The position numbers were made by a program, and so were the translations under genes. DNA of 64,000 nt, from positions 18,389 to 82,388 of the forward strand of contig NZ_SLUQ01000017.1 in assembly GCF_004345245.1 (NCBI RefSeq). Direction: 5' to 3'. Every line of letters starts with the position of its first letter. Within the stretch, counting starts at the first letter, position 1. Below the pieces are notes generated by a model that searched no databases, was not told where the DNA came from, and worked only from the letters and a program-made list of their open reading frames with translations. The DNA is from Rhizobium sp. BK251 (lineage in GTDB: Bacteria > Pseudomonadota > Alphaproteobacteria > Rhizobiales > Rhizobiaceae). Shown here one piece after another: positions 8,459-16,950 of the stretch.

Positions 8459-9346
8459 CGCCCCCTGATTCCGAAATGATCTCGCCCCCCGGTTCCGAGA
8501 ATTAGTCGCCCCCTTGTTCCGAGATGATGCCGCCCCCTTTGGCAGGGATGTGGCGTGGGCGTTCTGCCGGTGTGAAGTTCCTTCCGTCGATGTTGACGAG
8601 GAAGGAACGGGATGCCTGCGGAGAGACTGGAGATGCGGCGTGTCCGCGAGATACTGAGATATCGTTTTGAACAAGGACTGGGCCACAAATCGATTGCGGT
8701 TCGGGTCGGGGCAGCACCGTCGACGGTGCGCGAGACGCTGCGGCGGGCAACGGTTGCGGGTCTTTCGTGGCCGTTGGACGACGACGTGAGCGATGCCGTC
8801 CTGGAGGCGGCGCTCTACAAGGCGGCCGGGACGAAGACGGGTCATCGTCGCGCGCCGGAGCCGGACTAGCGCAGGTCCATCGCGAGCTGAAGCGCAAGCA
8901 CGTGACGCTGCAAATTCTCTGGGACGAATACATGAGCCGTTATCCCGACGGCTACCGCTACAGCCGGTATTGTGACCTTTACCGCGGCTGGGCGCTGAAG
9001 CTGCCGGTGACGATGCGGCAAGATCATGCTGCCGGCGACAAGCTTTTCGTCGATTATGCCGGCGACGCGGTCACGGTCGTCGTTGATCGGCTGTCGGGTA
9101 AGACGCGGCAGGCGCACTTGTTCGTGGCGGTCCTGGGAGCGTCCAGCCTTTCGTTTGCGCAGGCGCGCTGGACAGAGACACTACCCGATTGGATTGAATG
9201 CCATATCCAGGCGCTGGAGTTCTTCGGCGGTGCGCCAGCCTTACTGGTTCCCGACAATGCCAAGGTGGCGATCATCAAGGCATGCCACTTCGATCCCCAG
9301 GTCAACAGGACCTATAGCGCAATGGCGGCGCACTATGGGAGCGCCG
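8459..9346 (+). mobile_element. istA: IS21-family element, left end and broken istA
   Basis: Four CGCCCCC boxes start at 8459, 8483, 8507 and 8531, exactly 24 bp apart, three of them followed by TTCCGA. This is the multiple terminal repeat layout of IS21-family ends. IstA begins at ATG 8612 with its helix-turn-helix (MRRVREILRYRFEQGLGHKS). A frame change near 8866 is followed by VHRELKRKHVTLQILWDEYM, the catalytic AGDKLFVDYAGD and LLVPDNAKVAI. Homology stops near 9346, so the third catalytic residue region, istB and the right end are gone. The element is immobile. Confidence 0.85.
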
Positions 9347-9536
9347 TGCGACGACTGGGACGCCCAACTGCTGTCGCCCGGTATGGCTAGCCGTAGGGCC
9401 GCGTCGCCGGACCATCCTCGTGAGTTCTGTCCCACTGCTGATGTGCTCAAGACCGCGAGCCCGATGGCACAACGATCGTTTGGGAAGACCAATTCCCTCA
9501 CCATCAGTCGTTGACTGGCAGCCCTCGTACGCTTCC

Positions 9537-9947
9537 TCAGAACGGCCCAGACGGCCGCTCGGGGACTGAATTGACGAGGGCATTGAGCATTTTATGCTGT
9601 TCTTGCAGCCGCAATGAGGTGCGTTGCGCCGCTTCAATATCTGGACAATTGGCGTTCAGCCAAAAATAGAGAGCATGTGTTCCCATCAAGATCGCGGTTA
9701 GAAGAGCATTGATCTCATGAATCTCCTCAGCCAGTCCTTCCGGCGGCCGCAAGTGGTCGGGCAGATCCCGAACGGGGTAAGTGCCAAATTCCCTCTTTTG
9801 AATTCCGAGCGCCTCGTCGGCCCAGCCTAGACACTGATCGTCACTCATCTCGACCCGGCCAGAGACAGCATCTCGCTGGGCAACCGCTGTTTCCGTATCA
9901 GACGGAATATCGGGCTCGAAGCCGACATCTGCGGCTGTCCTGTCCAT
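9537..9947 (-). CDS. Hypothetical soluble protein
   Basis: A 136-residue protein without a recognised domain. The C-terminal half looks helical (EGLAEEIHEINALLTAILMG, LQEQHKMLNALVNSV) and could form a helical bundle. The N-terminal third is acidic and low in hydrophobics. ATG 9947 has AGAGGTG upstream. It is transcribed toward the truncated IS21 element and stands alone upstream of nothing on its strand until the histidine kinase at 10088, which is also on the minus strand about 140 bases before it. Confidence 0.6.
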   Translation of the reverse strand: MDRTAADVGFEPDIPSDTETAVAQRDAVSGRVEMSDDQCLGWADEALGIQKREFGTYPVRDLPDHLRPPEGLAEEIHEINALLTAILMGTHALYFWLNANCPDIEAAQRTSLRLQEQHKMLNALVNSVPERPSGPF

Positions 9948-10087
9948 CGTACACCTCTTTGCCTGGGCTCGCGCCTATCCTGACCGCTTCCGGCTAGCCG
10001 CGACATCACACACCAAAGAAAGCGTGAATCCTAGATGTACATGAGTATAACGTCACCCAAGGGCTCCAAGAACTGACCTCAAGATTC

Positions 10088-11776
10088 TCAGGATTTCCAA
10101 ACCTGGCCATCCGATCCAACGAAGCGTGGCGACGGAATTTCGAACCAAAAAGCCGTACCGTGACCGGCCCCAATGTCCAGACCAATTGTACCGTCCATGA
10201 GTGTGACAATCTCTTTGCATATCGCCAAGCCCAACCCAACGCGCCCAGTTCGAGTCTCGCCTTCCGCCCGGAAGTAGGGCTCAAAGATATGTTCCTGCGC
10301 GCCATCTGGTATACCTGACCCATCGTCCATCACAGTGACGCGAAGGCGATCAAAAGGATTTCCCATGAACTCGGCAGACACCGAGACCCTGGTCTGCGCA
10401 TGCTGCAGGCCATTGCCCACCAAATTTATGAGCACCTGGCTTACGCGCTCGGAATCGATTGTCACGTCAAAGGGAGCAGCGGAGACATTTACTTCAAGCT
10501 CAATCTCTCTTTCTTGCGCCTGCACCACGAGAGTGGCCACGACGTTTTCAACCAGAAGACTGACGTTGGTTGGACGTCGGTTAAGCACATGTCCGACTGC
10601 CTCGAACCGAGTGTAGTTCAAGACACCATTGAGAAGGCTCAAAACGTGGTGACCGATGCTGTCGATGATGCGGATTGATTCCGCTCGCTCATCGTCAGCG
10701 GATATTGATGTCCGCAATGCTGACGTAAGAAGCGCCAAGCTGGCCAACGGAGACCTGATCTCATGGCTCATTGTGGCCAAAAACCTGGTCTTCACCGCGG
10801 CAGCTTGTTCTGCGGCTCGCCTGTCGAGCTCTGATTGGGTCTGGAAAAGCTTGCGCTGTTCAAGTGCCGCGCCAACGAGAAGGGTGACCAGTGTCGTAGC
10901 AGCCAGAAAGCATTGCACTGTTAGTGTTTCGACATCCAAGACACTGAAGACGCCAAGTCTTAAATTATTCAGTTGCACGCCCAGCGCAGCAAAGCCGATC
11001 GCCAAGACGGTCAATGATGCGCTGAGGAAACCCGAGGAGAACGTCACAACTACTACGGCGACAGTAATGAGGAAGAGCAGAGAACCATTCGGCTGATTGA
11101 AAACGAACCAGACCAGGAAAACGATCAAGACGCCAATCGAAAGGGTCTGCAAGCCTTCCCTCATCGAGGGCCACCTCCATTGCGACGTCGCGAGCAACAG
11201 CATCGGAGGCGCAAACGCCACCATTCCAAGCAGTCCGGCAGCTTGACCAAGAGTTGTGGCCACAAGAGCCTTCGGCGTATTTGGAACGAATGCGTCGATG
11301 AATCGAGACACCACGGAGGTGCCGGCGGTGACGCTATCCGGGACCACGAATGGCAGCAGATAGCTTCGCACCGCAAGAGACGCTATCATCGCAATGGCAA
11401 GGGCAACAACGTGCCTGGGACGCCGGACGTCAATGCCGGACCGCAGCAACATGTCCAGAAAAATCACGAAAATCAAAATGCCGGCTGCACGAGAGAGCGA
11501 CGTACCCACGATACTGATATAGTCGACATTGCCTTCCATGTTCCACTCAGAGAGGAAGGTCGCGGCAATTACAGAAGGAAATACCCAAAGGCGATGCCAG
11601 CGGGGGGTCAGAATTAAGGCGACCCCGTACAGCATCGGGGTCGGATTTATAACCGGTACACGACCAGCTTCGTAGAGCGGCTGCATGGCCACCAGGAAAA
11701 TAGTATAAATAGCGGTCGCGAAGAACAGCGGCATTATTGCCCGAAACCAATTCGGCCAAAGCGAGAGCTGAAGCAT
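10088..11776 (-). CDS. MASE1-domain sensor histidine kinase
   Basis: A 562-residue membrane histidine kinase. The N-terminal about 300 residues contain eight or so hydrophobic segments and the MASE1 signature (NPTPMLYGVALILTPRW, FLSEWNMEG). The HisKA box is ATMSHEIRSPLASLALL with His338. The HATPase domain has NLVGNGLQHA, DDGSGIPDGA and GLGLAICKEIVTLMDG. The frame opens at 11851, overlapping the upstream gene by 44 bases. I prefer ATG 11776, just after the regulator's stop, although its binding site is weak. With the FixJ-like regulator directly upstream it forms a two-component pair. The stimulus is unknown; MASE1 is an integral membrane sensor domain. Confidence 0.88.
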   Translation of the reverse strand: MLQLSLWPNWFRAIMPLFFATAIYTIFLVAMQPLYEAGRVPVINPTPMLYGVALILTPRWHRLWVFPSVIAATFLSEWNMEGNVDYISIVGTSLSRAAGILIFVIFLDMLLRSGIDVRRPRHVVALAIAMIASLAVRSYLLPFVVPDSVTAGTSVVSRFIDAFVPNTPKALVATTLGQAAGLLGMVAFAPPMLLLATSQWRWPSMREGLQTLSIGVLIVFLVWFVFNQPNGSLLFLITVAVVVVTFSSGFLSASLTVLAIGFAALGVQLNNLRLGVFSVLDVETLTVQCFLAATTLVTLLVGAALEQRKLFQTQSELDRRAAEQAAAVKTRFLATMSHEIRSPLASLALLTSALRTSISADDERAESIRIIDSIGHHVLSLLNGVLNYTRFEAVGHVLNRRPTNVSLLVENVVATLVVQAQEREIELEVNVSAAPFDVTIDSERVSQVLINLVGNGLQHAQTRVSVSAEFMGNPFDRLRVTVMDDGSGIPDGAQEHIFEPYFRAEGETRTGRVGLGLAICKEIVTLMDGTIGLDIGAGHGTAFWFEIPSPRFVGSDGQVWKS

Positions 11777-11807
11777 ATCTGGAGTTGGTCGCCCGACGCT
11801 CAACGAA

Positions 11808-12434
11808 TTACCGCCGGCGCAGGCGTTCGTGCAGGCTAACAAGTGCTGCAACGGACGAAGCTTTCATCTTTTGCATCATTCGAGAGCGGTAAACTTTCAC
11901 GGTAATCTCAGCCAGCGAGAGTTCACCAGCAATCTGCTTGTTCATCTTGCCCGCAACTACATGTGCCATGACCTCCTTCTCCCGGGTGGAGAGACTGTCA
12001 AATGACTCTTCCAACGCGCATATTTCAGTCCTTTCTAGTTGCTGATCAGCCTCAAGACGAATTGCACGGGCTACAACATCCAAGAGGGTCTCTTCCGCAA
12101 AGGGCTTTACCAAATAGTCAAGCGCCCCACCTCTTATTGCTTGAACGGCTAGAGGCACCTCATCGCGACCCGTCATGAATACGATAGGCCGTCTGTCGCC
12201 GCGTGCGGTCATCCTGGCCTGCAGTTCCAAGCCGGTCTCCCCTGGAAATTCCATGTCGAGCAGGAGGATACCCGGGTCGGGCGGCGCAATGCGTGTTTCA
12301 AACTCCGCGATCGACAGAAAACAGTCCACGGTCCAGCCTGCCGCTGACAGGGTTCGGCGCAACGCAATCAAAAGATTCTTATCGTCATCGACGACAATTA
12401 CGTGGTTCCCACCGACACTCACTTGCTGATCCAT
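11808..12434 (-). CDS. FixJ/LuxR-type response regulator
   Basis: A 208-residue regulator. The receiver domain has the acidic pair in VVDDDKN, phospho-acceptor Asp60 in ILLLDMEFPG, Thr in VFMTGR and Lys110 in DYLVKPF. The C-terminal LuxR helix-turn-helix has LSTREKEVMAHVVAGKMNKQ and EITVKVYRSRMMQKM. This is the FixJ/TodT arrangement. ATG 12434 is supported by AAAGGCG. The gene directly precedes the MASE1 kinase and is probably its cognate partner. Targets are not evident in the window. Confidence 0.9.
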   Translation of the reverse strand: MDQQVSVGGNHVIVVDDDKNLLIALRRTLSAAGWTVDCFLSIAEFETRIAPPDPGILLLDMEFPGETGLELQARMTARGDRRPIVFMTGRDEVPLAVQAIRGGALDYLVKPFAEETLLDVVARAIRLEADQQLERTEICALEESFDSLSTREKEVMAHVVAGKMNKQIAGELSLAEITVKVYRSRMMQKMKASSVAALVSLHERLRRR

Positions 12435-12748
12435 TTCAACGCCTTTCGAGCCGCGAAGAAAACTGTCAGGAACCTGGACGCATCGTAAAAAGTCGGCCGC
12501 GACCGGTGGGAATAATTGATGACTAACGAGTGAACCACGCACACCATTAGCGACAATTTACGTTGAAGCTGCAAACCAGTCCAGCCATCGTCAAGAGGGC
12601 GGCGATGAAAGGCTGCCGGCGGCCCCAAGTCGACAAATCAACCGAAGCCCGTAGGTTTCGGCGAAACTATTCACTACCCATGCCCATGCCTGGAGCGAAC
12701 GGTAGGCCGCGGATCAAAAATGGGAAAAGCGTCATGACTGGTGCTCCG

Positions 12749-13150
12749 TCACTGTGGAAAGTGCTCGACATGGGTCTCGGCCGTACGGCCGAAATAGACG
12801 ACGCGGCGGCCCGGGAAAGAGACGAGGTATCCCGCACAACCGGCGGCTTTCGCCTTCTCACAGAAAGCGACGTAGTGGTAGTCGGCGGGGTTCGCCTGCG
12901 CCCATCGCACCAGACGCTCGATCTCGGCGGCATCGAAGGCAGCGGCGACGTTGCCAGCGGGGGACTGCATATCCATTGTCACGCTGTCGCCGTCCGGCAG
13001 ATAGTAGGTCTGGCTGTTGCGGCGATAGTCGACGGTGTAGCCCTCGAAGCCGGCAGCGATCAGCTTGCCGACAATCTCCGGAAAGCCCAGGCTTCCATCG
13101 TGAGCTGCGTGCAGGCAAGTTTCGGCAATAGAAAACCGTTCCGCGTCCAT
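12749..13150 (-). CDS. DUF1398 family protein
   Basis: A 133-residue soluble protein of the DUF1398 type (ETCLHAAHDGSLGFPEIVGK near the start, GFEGYTVDYRRNSQTYYLPDG in the middle, WAQANPADYHYVAFCEKAKA near the end). No biochemical role is established. AAGGAAG stands before ATG 13150. It is the second gene after a MarR regulator on the same strand, with 42 bases between them, so it is probably co-transcribed from the palindromic promoter at 13659-13696 and repressed by that MarR protein. Confidence 0.8.
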   Translation of the reverse strand: MDAERFSIAETCLHAAHDGSLGFPEIVGKLIAAGFEGYTVDYRRNSQTYYLPDGDSVTMDMQSPAGNVAAAFDAAEIERLVRWAQANPADYHYVAFCEKAKAAGCAGYLVSFPGRRVVYFGRTAETHVEHFPQ

Positions 13151-13192
13151 GGCGGCTTCCTTTCATCTCAATGTTGAGTGTGGCCGGCGGGT

Positions 13193-13645
13193 TCAGTCCA
13201 CCGGGGTTGCTTTTAGGCCGCGCCGTTCGGCGAGAATCTTCAGGATATGGTCGAGCGTTTCGTGCTCTTCTCTTGTCAACACGCCGAAGAATTCAGCGTC
13301 GTTCTCGTCGGCAAGCGATGCCAGCACCGGGATTTTGGTCCGCCCCTCCGTCGTCAGGGATAGGCTATGAGCGCGCTTGTCCTGCTGGCTTTCCGCCCGC
13401 TCAACCAATCCTTTGGCTACCAGTCTTTCCGCCAGTTTGCTGATAGCCCCCTTCGTCATGCCCATCCTCTCGGCAAGAACTGAAGGAGGCGTAGGCTCCA
13501 AGTCGTAGAGCGCCCGCATGAACGACCATTCCGCGACGGTGACATCTTCGCCTGCGACCTTGCGCGCGAACTCCTGCGACACGGCGTTTGACACCATTCG
13601 CATCCAGTACCTGGTGTGATCGGTCAGTTCCGAGATTGAGGTCAC
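13193..13645 (-). CDS. MarR-family transcriptional regulator
   Basis: A 150-residue MarR protein with the winged helix at about residues 35-100 (EWSFMRALYDLEPTPPSVLA, then RMGMTKGAISKLAERLVAKG, wing ESQQDKRAHSLSLTTEGR). The start is GTG 13645 with AAGGA seven bases upstream. It is first in an operon with a DUF1398 gene. Its promoter lies inside a near-perfect 38-bp palindrome, which is the classic layout for autorepression by a MarR dimer. The ligand is unknown; many members respond to phenolics or oxidants. Confidence 0.9.
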   Translation of the reverse strand: MTSISELTDHTRYWMRMVSNAVSQEFARKVAGEDVTVAEWSFMRALYDLEPTPPSVLAERMGMTKGAISKLAERLVAKGLVERAESQQDKRAHSLSLTTEGRTKIPVLASLADENDAEFFGVLTREEHETLDHILKILAERRGLKATPVD

Positions 13646-13658
13646 GAGGTATCCTTTA

Positions 13659-13696
13659 TTGACAAGGAAACTACCTTAAAGAGGTTTCCTAGTCAA
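13659..13696 (-). promoter_or_regulatory. Palindromic promoter-operator of marR-DUF1398 operon
   Basis: TTGACAAGGAAAC and GTTTCCTAGTCAA form 13-bp arms with one mismatch. On the minus strand a -35 box TTGACT and a -10-like TAGTTT, spaced 17 bases, fall within the palindrome, 14 bases and more before the GTG start. Binding of the MarR dimer would occlude RNA polymerase. Confidence 0.75.
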
Positions 13697-14242
13697 CAAT
13701 AATTTGGGTACCGGCTGAAACGGAAGCGGCCGCTTGGGACGCTTCGCGGCGCCTTCGGTCAGGCTCGTTGTAACGGGTGGGGACGATTTGAACCGGCCCT
13801 GTGGCAAAACGGCGAAGCATCGGGCCTGCAGCCGCGCCGCAGAGGCTATTCCATCCGGACTTCGCTAAAGGCACCATCGGCTCGGCCAATCGCCCGCCAA
13901 AACCCCGCTGGTTCTCCTGCGGCACTTCTAGGGCAACATCGACGCGTGGGATCGCGCCGTCATCAGCGCCCTTGCCAGCGATCGCCGCGAACCAGCACTA
14001 ACCCTGACCCTTCAACGGTCTTCCATTGAACACATGAGTTTGCAGGGAAACTGATGGCACGTGGCGGGGTTGCGATTGGCGCCAGTCAACCCACCCCGCA
14101 TCCATTCTCTATATGTATATCCAAGGCTTACGTTCACTCCGCGAAAGGGTCGGTTTTCGGCGCCGATTCACGAGACTGCCATTGCTTTTGTGGTGGGAAC
14201 GCTAATTACGTCCTCGTCAAGTGGGATGGATCTTCGCACCGC
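13697..14242. other. Region with a decayed, unidentified coding trace
   Basis: No intact gene recognised. On the plus strand around 13915-14030 a protein-like stretch (GNIDAWDRAVISALASDRRE) is preceded in frame by a TAG at about 13929 and ends at a TGA near 14052. It looks like the end of a dead gene of unknown family. Confidence 0.35.
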
Positions 14243-15061
14243 ATGTCTCCGTCGCTCATCGTACCTCCTGTCACGCAAAATGCGCTTTGGACCGTAGAGC
14301 GCGGTATTTCACCGATCGTGGCGACGGCCATTCATGAGGGCCATAGCGTTCGGGAAGAACTGCAGGCGCTATGTGCGCTGTCACAGGACGAGCGGCTGCG
14401 CGAAGAGGATCCCTTCACCGAATTCACTATCCGCGACATCCCCAATCGGATCGTCTTCCATCGTTCCCGTTTCGAGGTTGATGTCAACCGAAGTCGCGAC
14501 GGCGCGATTTATAGGACGCCTGAACAGGCATGGGGCCTGAGGGTCTGGCGCAATGAGCTTAGCACCGCACATGTAGAATCCTCCCTTCAGCTTCACGACG
14601 ATTACTACGATATGCTGTTCACCTTTCTGAGCGGTGTCGAACGGCGGCACGGTCAGTTTGTCGTGCTCGACATACACAGTTACAATCACCGACGTCTAGG
14701 GCAGGCTGCCGTACCGACCGAACAAGCCAAAGCTCCGGACGTCAATATCGGCACGTCTTCGATGGATCGAGCGCGATGGTCTCACATTGTCGATACACTC
14801 GTGGAGCACTTTCGATCTTTCGAAATCGGGGGGCGTCCTCTGGACGTACGCGAGAACGTCGCCTTCCAGGGGAAGGGCGAGCAGACCCGTTTTATCCATG
14901 AGCACTTTCCTTTGACGGGTTGCGCGATTGCCGTCGAGTTCAAGAAGATCTTCATGGACGAGTGGACAGGAGAACCCGATCTCGATGCTCTGACAAAACT
15001 GCGGGCCATCGTTGCCTCGGCCGCACCGGTTCTTGAGCACGCATTGACGGAGGGCCTTTGA
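14243..15061 (+). CDS. N-formylglutamate amidohydrolase-like protein
   Basis: About 272 residues of the N-formylglutamate amidohydrolase (HutG-like) superfamily, which are zinc-dependent amidases. Seen: an early TAIHEGHSVREEL region, the strand-loop VVLDIHSYNHRR with candidate metal ligands, PDVNIGTSS, and C-terminal AVEFKKIFMDEWTGEPD. The frame opens at 14054, but the conserved region starts at ATG 14243. The stop overlaps the next gene's TTG start (translational coupling), and an ATP-grasp gene follows. That context is not histidine degradation; no other hut gene is present. A role in cleaving or tailoring an amide-linked small molecule made or processed by the neighbours is inferred only. 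Confidence 0.8.
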   Translation: MSPSLIVPPVTQNALWTVERGISPIVATAIHEGHSVREELQALCALSQDERLREEDPFTEFTIRDIPNRIVFHRSRFEVDVNRSRDGAIYRTPEQAWGLRVWRNELSTAHVESSLQLHDDYYDMLFTFLSGVERRHGQFVVLDIHSYNHRRLGQAAVPTEQAKAPDVNIGTSSMDRARWSHIVDTLVEHFRSFEIGGRPLDVRENVAFQGKGEQTRFIHEHFPLTGCAIAVEFKKIFMDEWTGEPDLDALTKLRAIVASAAPVLEHALTEGL

Positions 15062-16941
15062 ACAAAGCACAGCAGGTCGAACAGCATGATCTTGATGAGT
15101 GGCTTGCCGATGTTCTCGACTGTATCCACAACGGCAAGGCGGTGCGCCGCGACCTGCCGTCGGGTGGGCGTCTGCATATCGATCGCCCCCTGCCCTTTCT
15201 CTGCATCCATATCGCATCGGATGACGCCGAGCCGGTGGCCCGCGATATCGCCCAGGCCAACGCCTCTTATCTGACTGCGCCTCTTTGGGATCAAACACGC
15301 GCCATTATCGAAGCTGTGACCATCGCCCTGAAAGAGAGGTTCGGCGTCTGCATCGTCTTCGACATCGGCGAACTGTCGCAGGACAGGTTCCTGACCGACG
15401 ATGCGCCTTTCCTGGCGCCATTCGAGATCTCGATATGGTCGAGCCCGGACGCAACTGAAGCAGCCGATGCGTTTTCCGCCGCGGTGCGACAAAGCGAAGC
15501 CCGCTTCCGCACGCCCCGGGTCGAGAAAGTGGAGGCGGCGACGGAAGACGAAATCTTGCATGGCCCCCGACTGGCCGGTTCCACAATCAAAGTCCGGTTC
15601 GCACCCGTCTACCGTCAGCCAAATTCCGACGACGTATACCCTGAGGTTCGCGAGCAAGTCGTGGCCCTGCTGTTCGACGCGGGGCTGCAGGCTCTGGCGA
15701 GTTTCATCGAGGCACACCAGGTCCTCAAGCTGACCAACCATCGAGCTCTGGGACGAAAGGCGTTCATCGACGCGGTGTCGCGTGTCGACCGCAGCATCGA
15801 CGAGATTGCCTCGACATTTGATTTTCTTCTCGTCGTCACGCCGATCAATGCCGAAGCTGCCTTCGAGGAATTCAAGACCAGTGGCTTTAAGAAACAGCCC
15901 AAATTCCTCTATCGGCCGCTTTCCTTCCAGGCCGAGACCGTCAAGCGCAAGCTTTTCTCGATATCGTTCGACCATCTCGAAGACCCGGTCCTTTACCAGC
16001 TTTACCGCGAGAAGCAGCAGGAGCTCGATTTACAGCTGTCGCTCCTGGGCTCACGTCAAACTCCCAAGTTCGTGGAATTCGGTCGTGCGCTCTATGGGCC
16101 GGTGGAGCGCCCGTTGCTGCGTGAGGCGAATGCAATATTGGCAACTCTGGCGGGCCATGAGCCGCCTAGCGACGATGCCACTGGCAGGGACGATGAAATT
16201 GCTGACTGCTTCTACGTAGAAGCGCGCGCGAGAGCCATGATTGCGGCATACCGCCGCCAGTCCAAAGGCTTCGACGTTTCGATCGAGCTTCGAGACGACT
16301 TGCCATCCGGCCTTTTGGTATCCGGACGCCGCCTCCTGATTTCTCGCAGCACTTCGATGGGACGCCGCCGCGTCGAGCCCTTGCTGGCGCATGAGGTGGG
16401 GGTCCACTTGCTCACCTACTTCAACGGTTCCGCACAAGGGCTGCGGCTGTTCCGGTCTGGCCTGTCGGGTTACGAGGGCATGCAGGAGGGCCTGGCCGTG
16501 TTCGCCGAGTATCTTGCCGGCGGCATGACGGTCGAGCGCCTGAGGCTTCTTGCGGGCCGGGTCGTCGGATGCGCGGCCATGCTCGACGGAGCAAGCTTTT
16601 CCGACACCTATCGCATGTTGGTCCATGAGCATAACTTCTCTGACACTGCGGCCTTCAACCTGGCTCTGAGGCTCTACCGAGGTGGCGGGCTTGCCAAGGA
16701 CGCGATCTATCTGCGCGGGTTGCTTGCACTCCTTGCTCATCTGGAGCGCGGTGGAGCGCTTGGACCATTCTGGATGGGAAAGATCGCCGCCTCTCATTTT
16801 GGCGTAATGCAGGAGCTGGCAGATCGAGGCCTTCTTGGCCTCCCCGCCATTAACCCGATCTTCCTTGACAGCAACAACGGACGTGCACGGCTGCAAAGGG
16901 CGACAACCGGGATGCGGCCACTCGATATGATCCAGCAATAG
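15058..16941 (+). CDS. QEGLA-motif (DUF1704) metallopeptidase-like protein
   Basis: A 627-residue protein of the 'flavohemoglobin expression-modulating QEGLA motif' family (DUF1704), which is distantly related to eukaryotic MATCAP tubulin carboxypeptidases. Residues 380-490 hold the signature: LAHEVGVHLLTYFNG with the zinc motif HExxxH (His445, Glu446, His450), then QEGLAVFAEYLAGG (476-489). The first 380 residues are family-specific and of unknown fold to me. The start TTG 15058 overlaps the upstream stop by four bases; the downstream ATP-grasp gene follows after 9 bases. The family's bacterial substrate is not established. An amino-acid or peptide carboxypeptidase activity is the natural hypothesis from the zinc motif. 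Confidence 0.85.
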   Translation: MNKAQQVEQHDLDEWLADVLDCIHNGKAVRRDLPSGGRLHIDRPLPFLCIHIASDDAEPVARDIAQANASYLTAPLWDQTRAIIEAVTIALKERFGVCIVFDIGELSQDRFLTDDAPFLAPFEISIWSSPDATEAADAFSAAVRQSEARFRTPRVEKVEAATEDEILHGPRLAGSTIKVRFAPVYRQPNSDDVYPEVREQVVALLFDAGLQALASFIEAHQVLKLTNHRALGRKAFIDAVSRVDRSIDEIASTFDFLLVVTPINAEAAFEEFKTSGFKKQPKFLYRPLSFQAETVKRKLFSISFDHLEDPVLYQLYREKQQELDLQLSLLGSRQTPKFVEFGRALYGPVERPLLREANAILATLAGHEPPSDDATGRDDEIADCFYVEARARAMIAAYRRQSKGFDVSIELRDDLPSGLLVSGRRLLISRSTSMGRRRVEPLLAHEVGVHLLTYFNGSAQGLRLFRSGLSGYEGMQEGLAVFAEYLAGGMTVERLRLLAGRVVGCAAMLDGASFSDTYRMLVHEHNFSDTAAFNLALRLYRGGGLAKDAIYLRGLLALLAHLERGGALGPFWMGKIAASHFGVMQELADRGLLGLPAINPIFLDSNNGRARLQRATTGMRPLDMIQQ

Positions 16942-16950
16942 GAGCCGTGA

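Noticed and set aside
14782..15975. Minus-strand open frame of about 397 codons
   Set aside because: Shadow of the amidohydrolase and QEGLA genes, with no family motif of its own.
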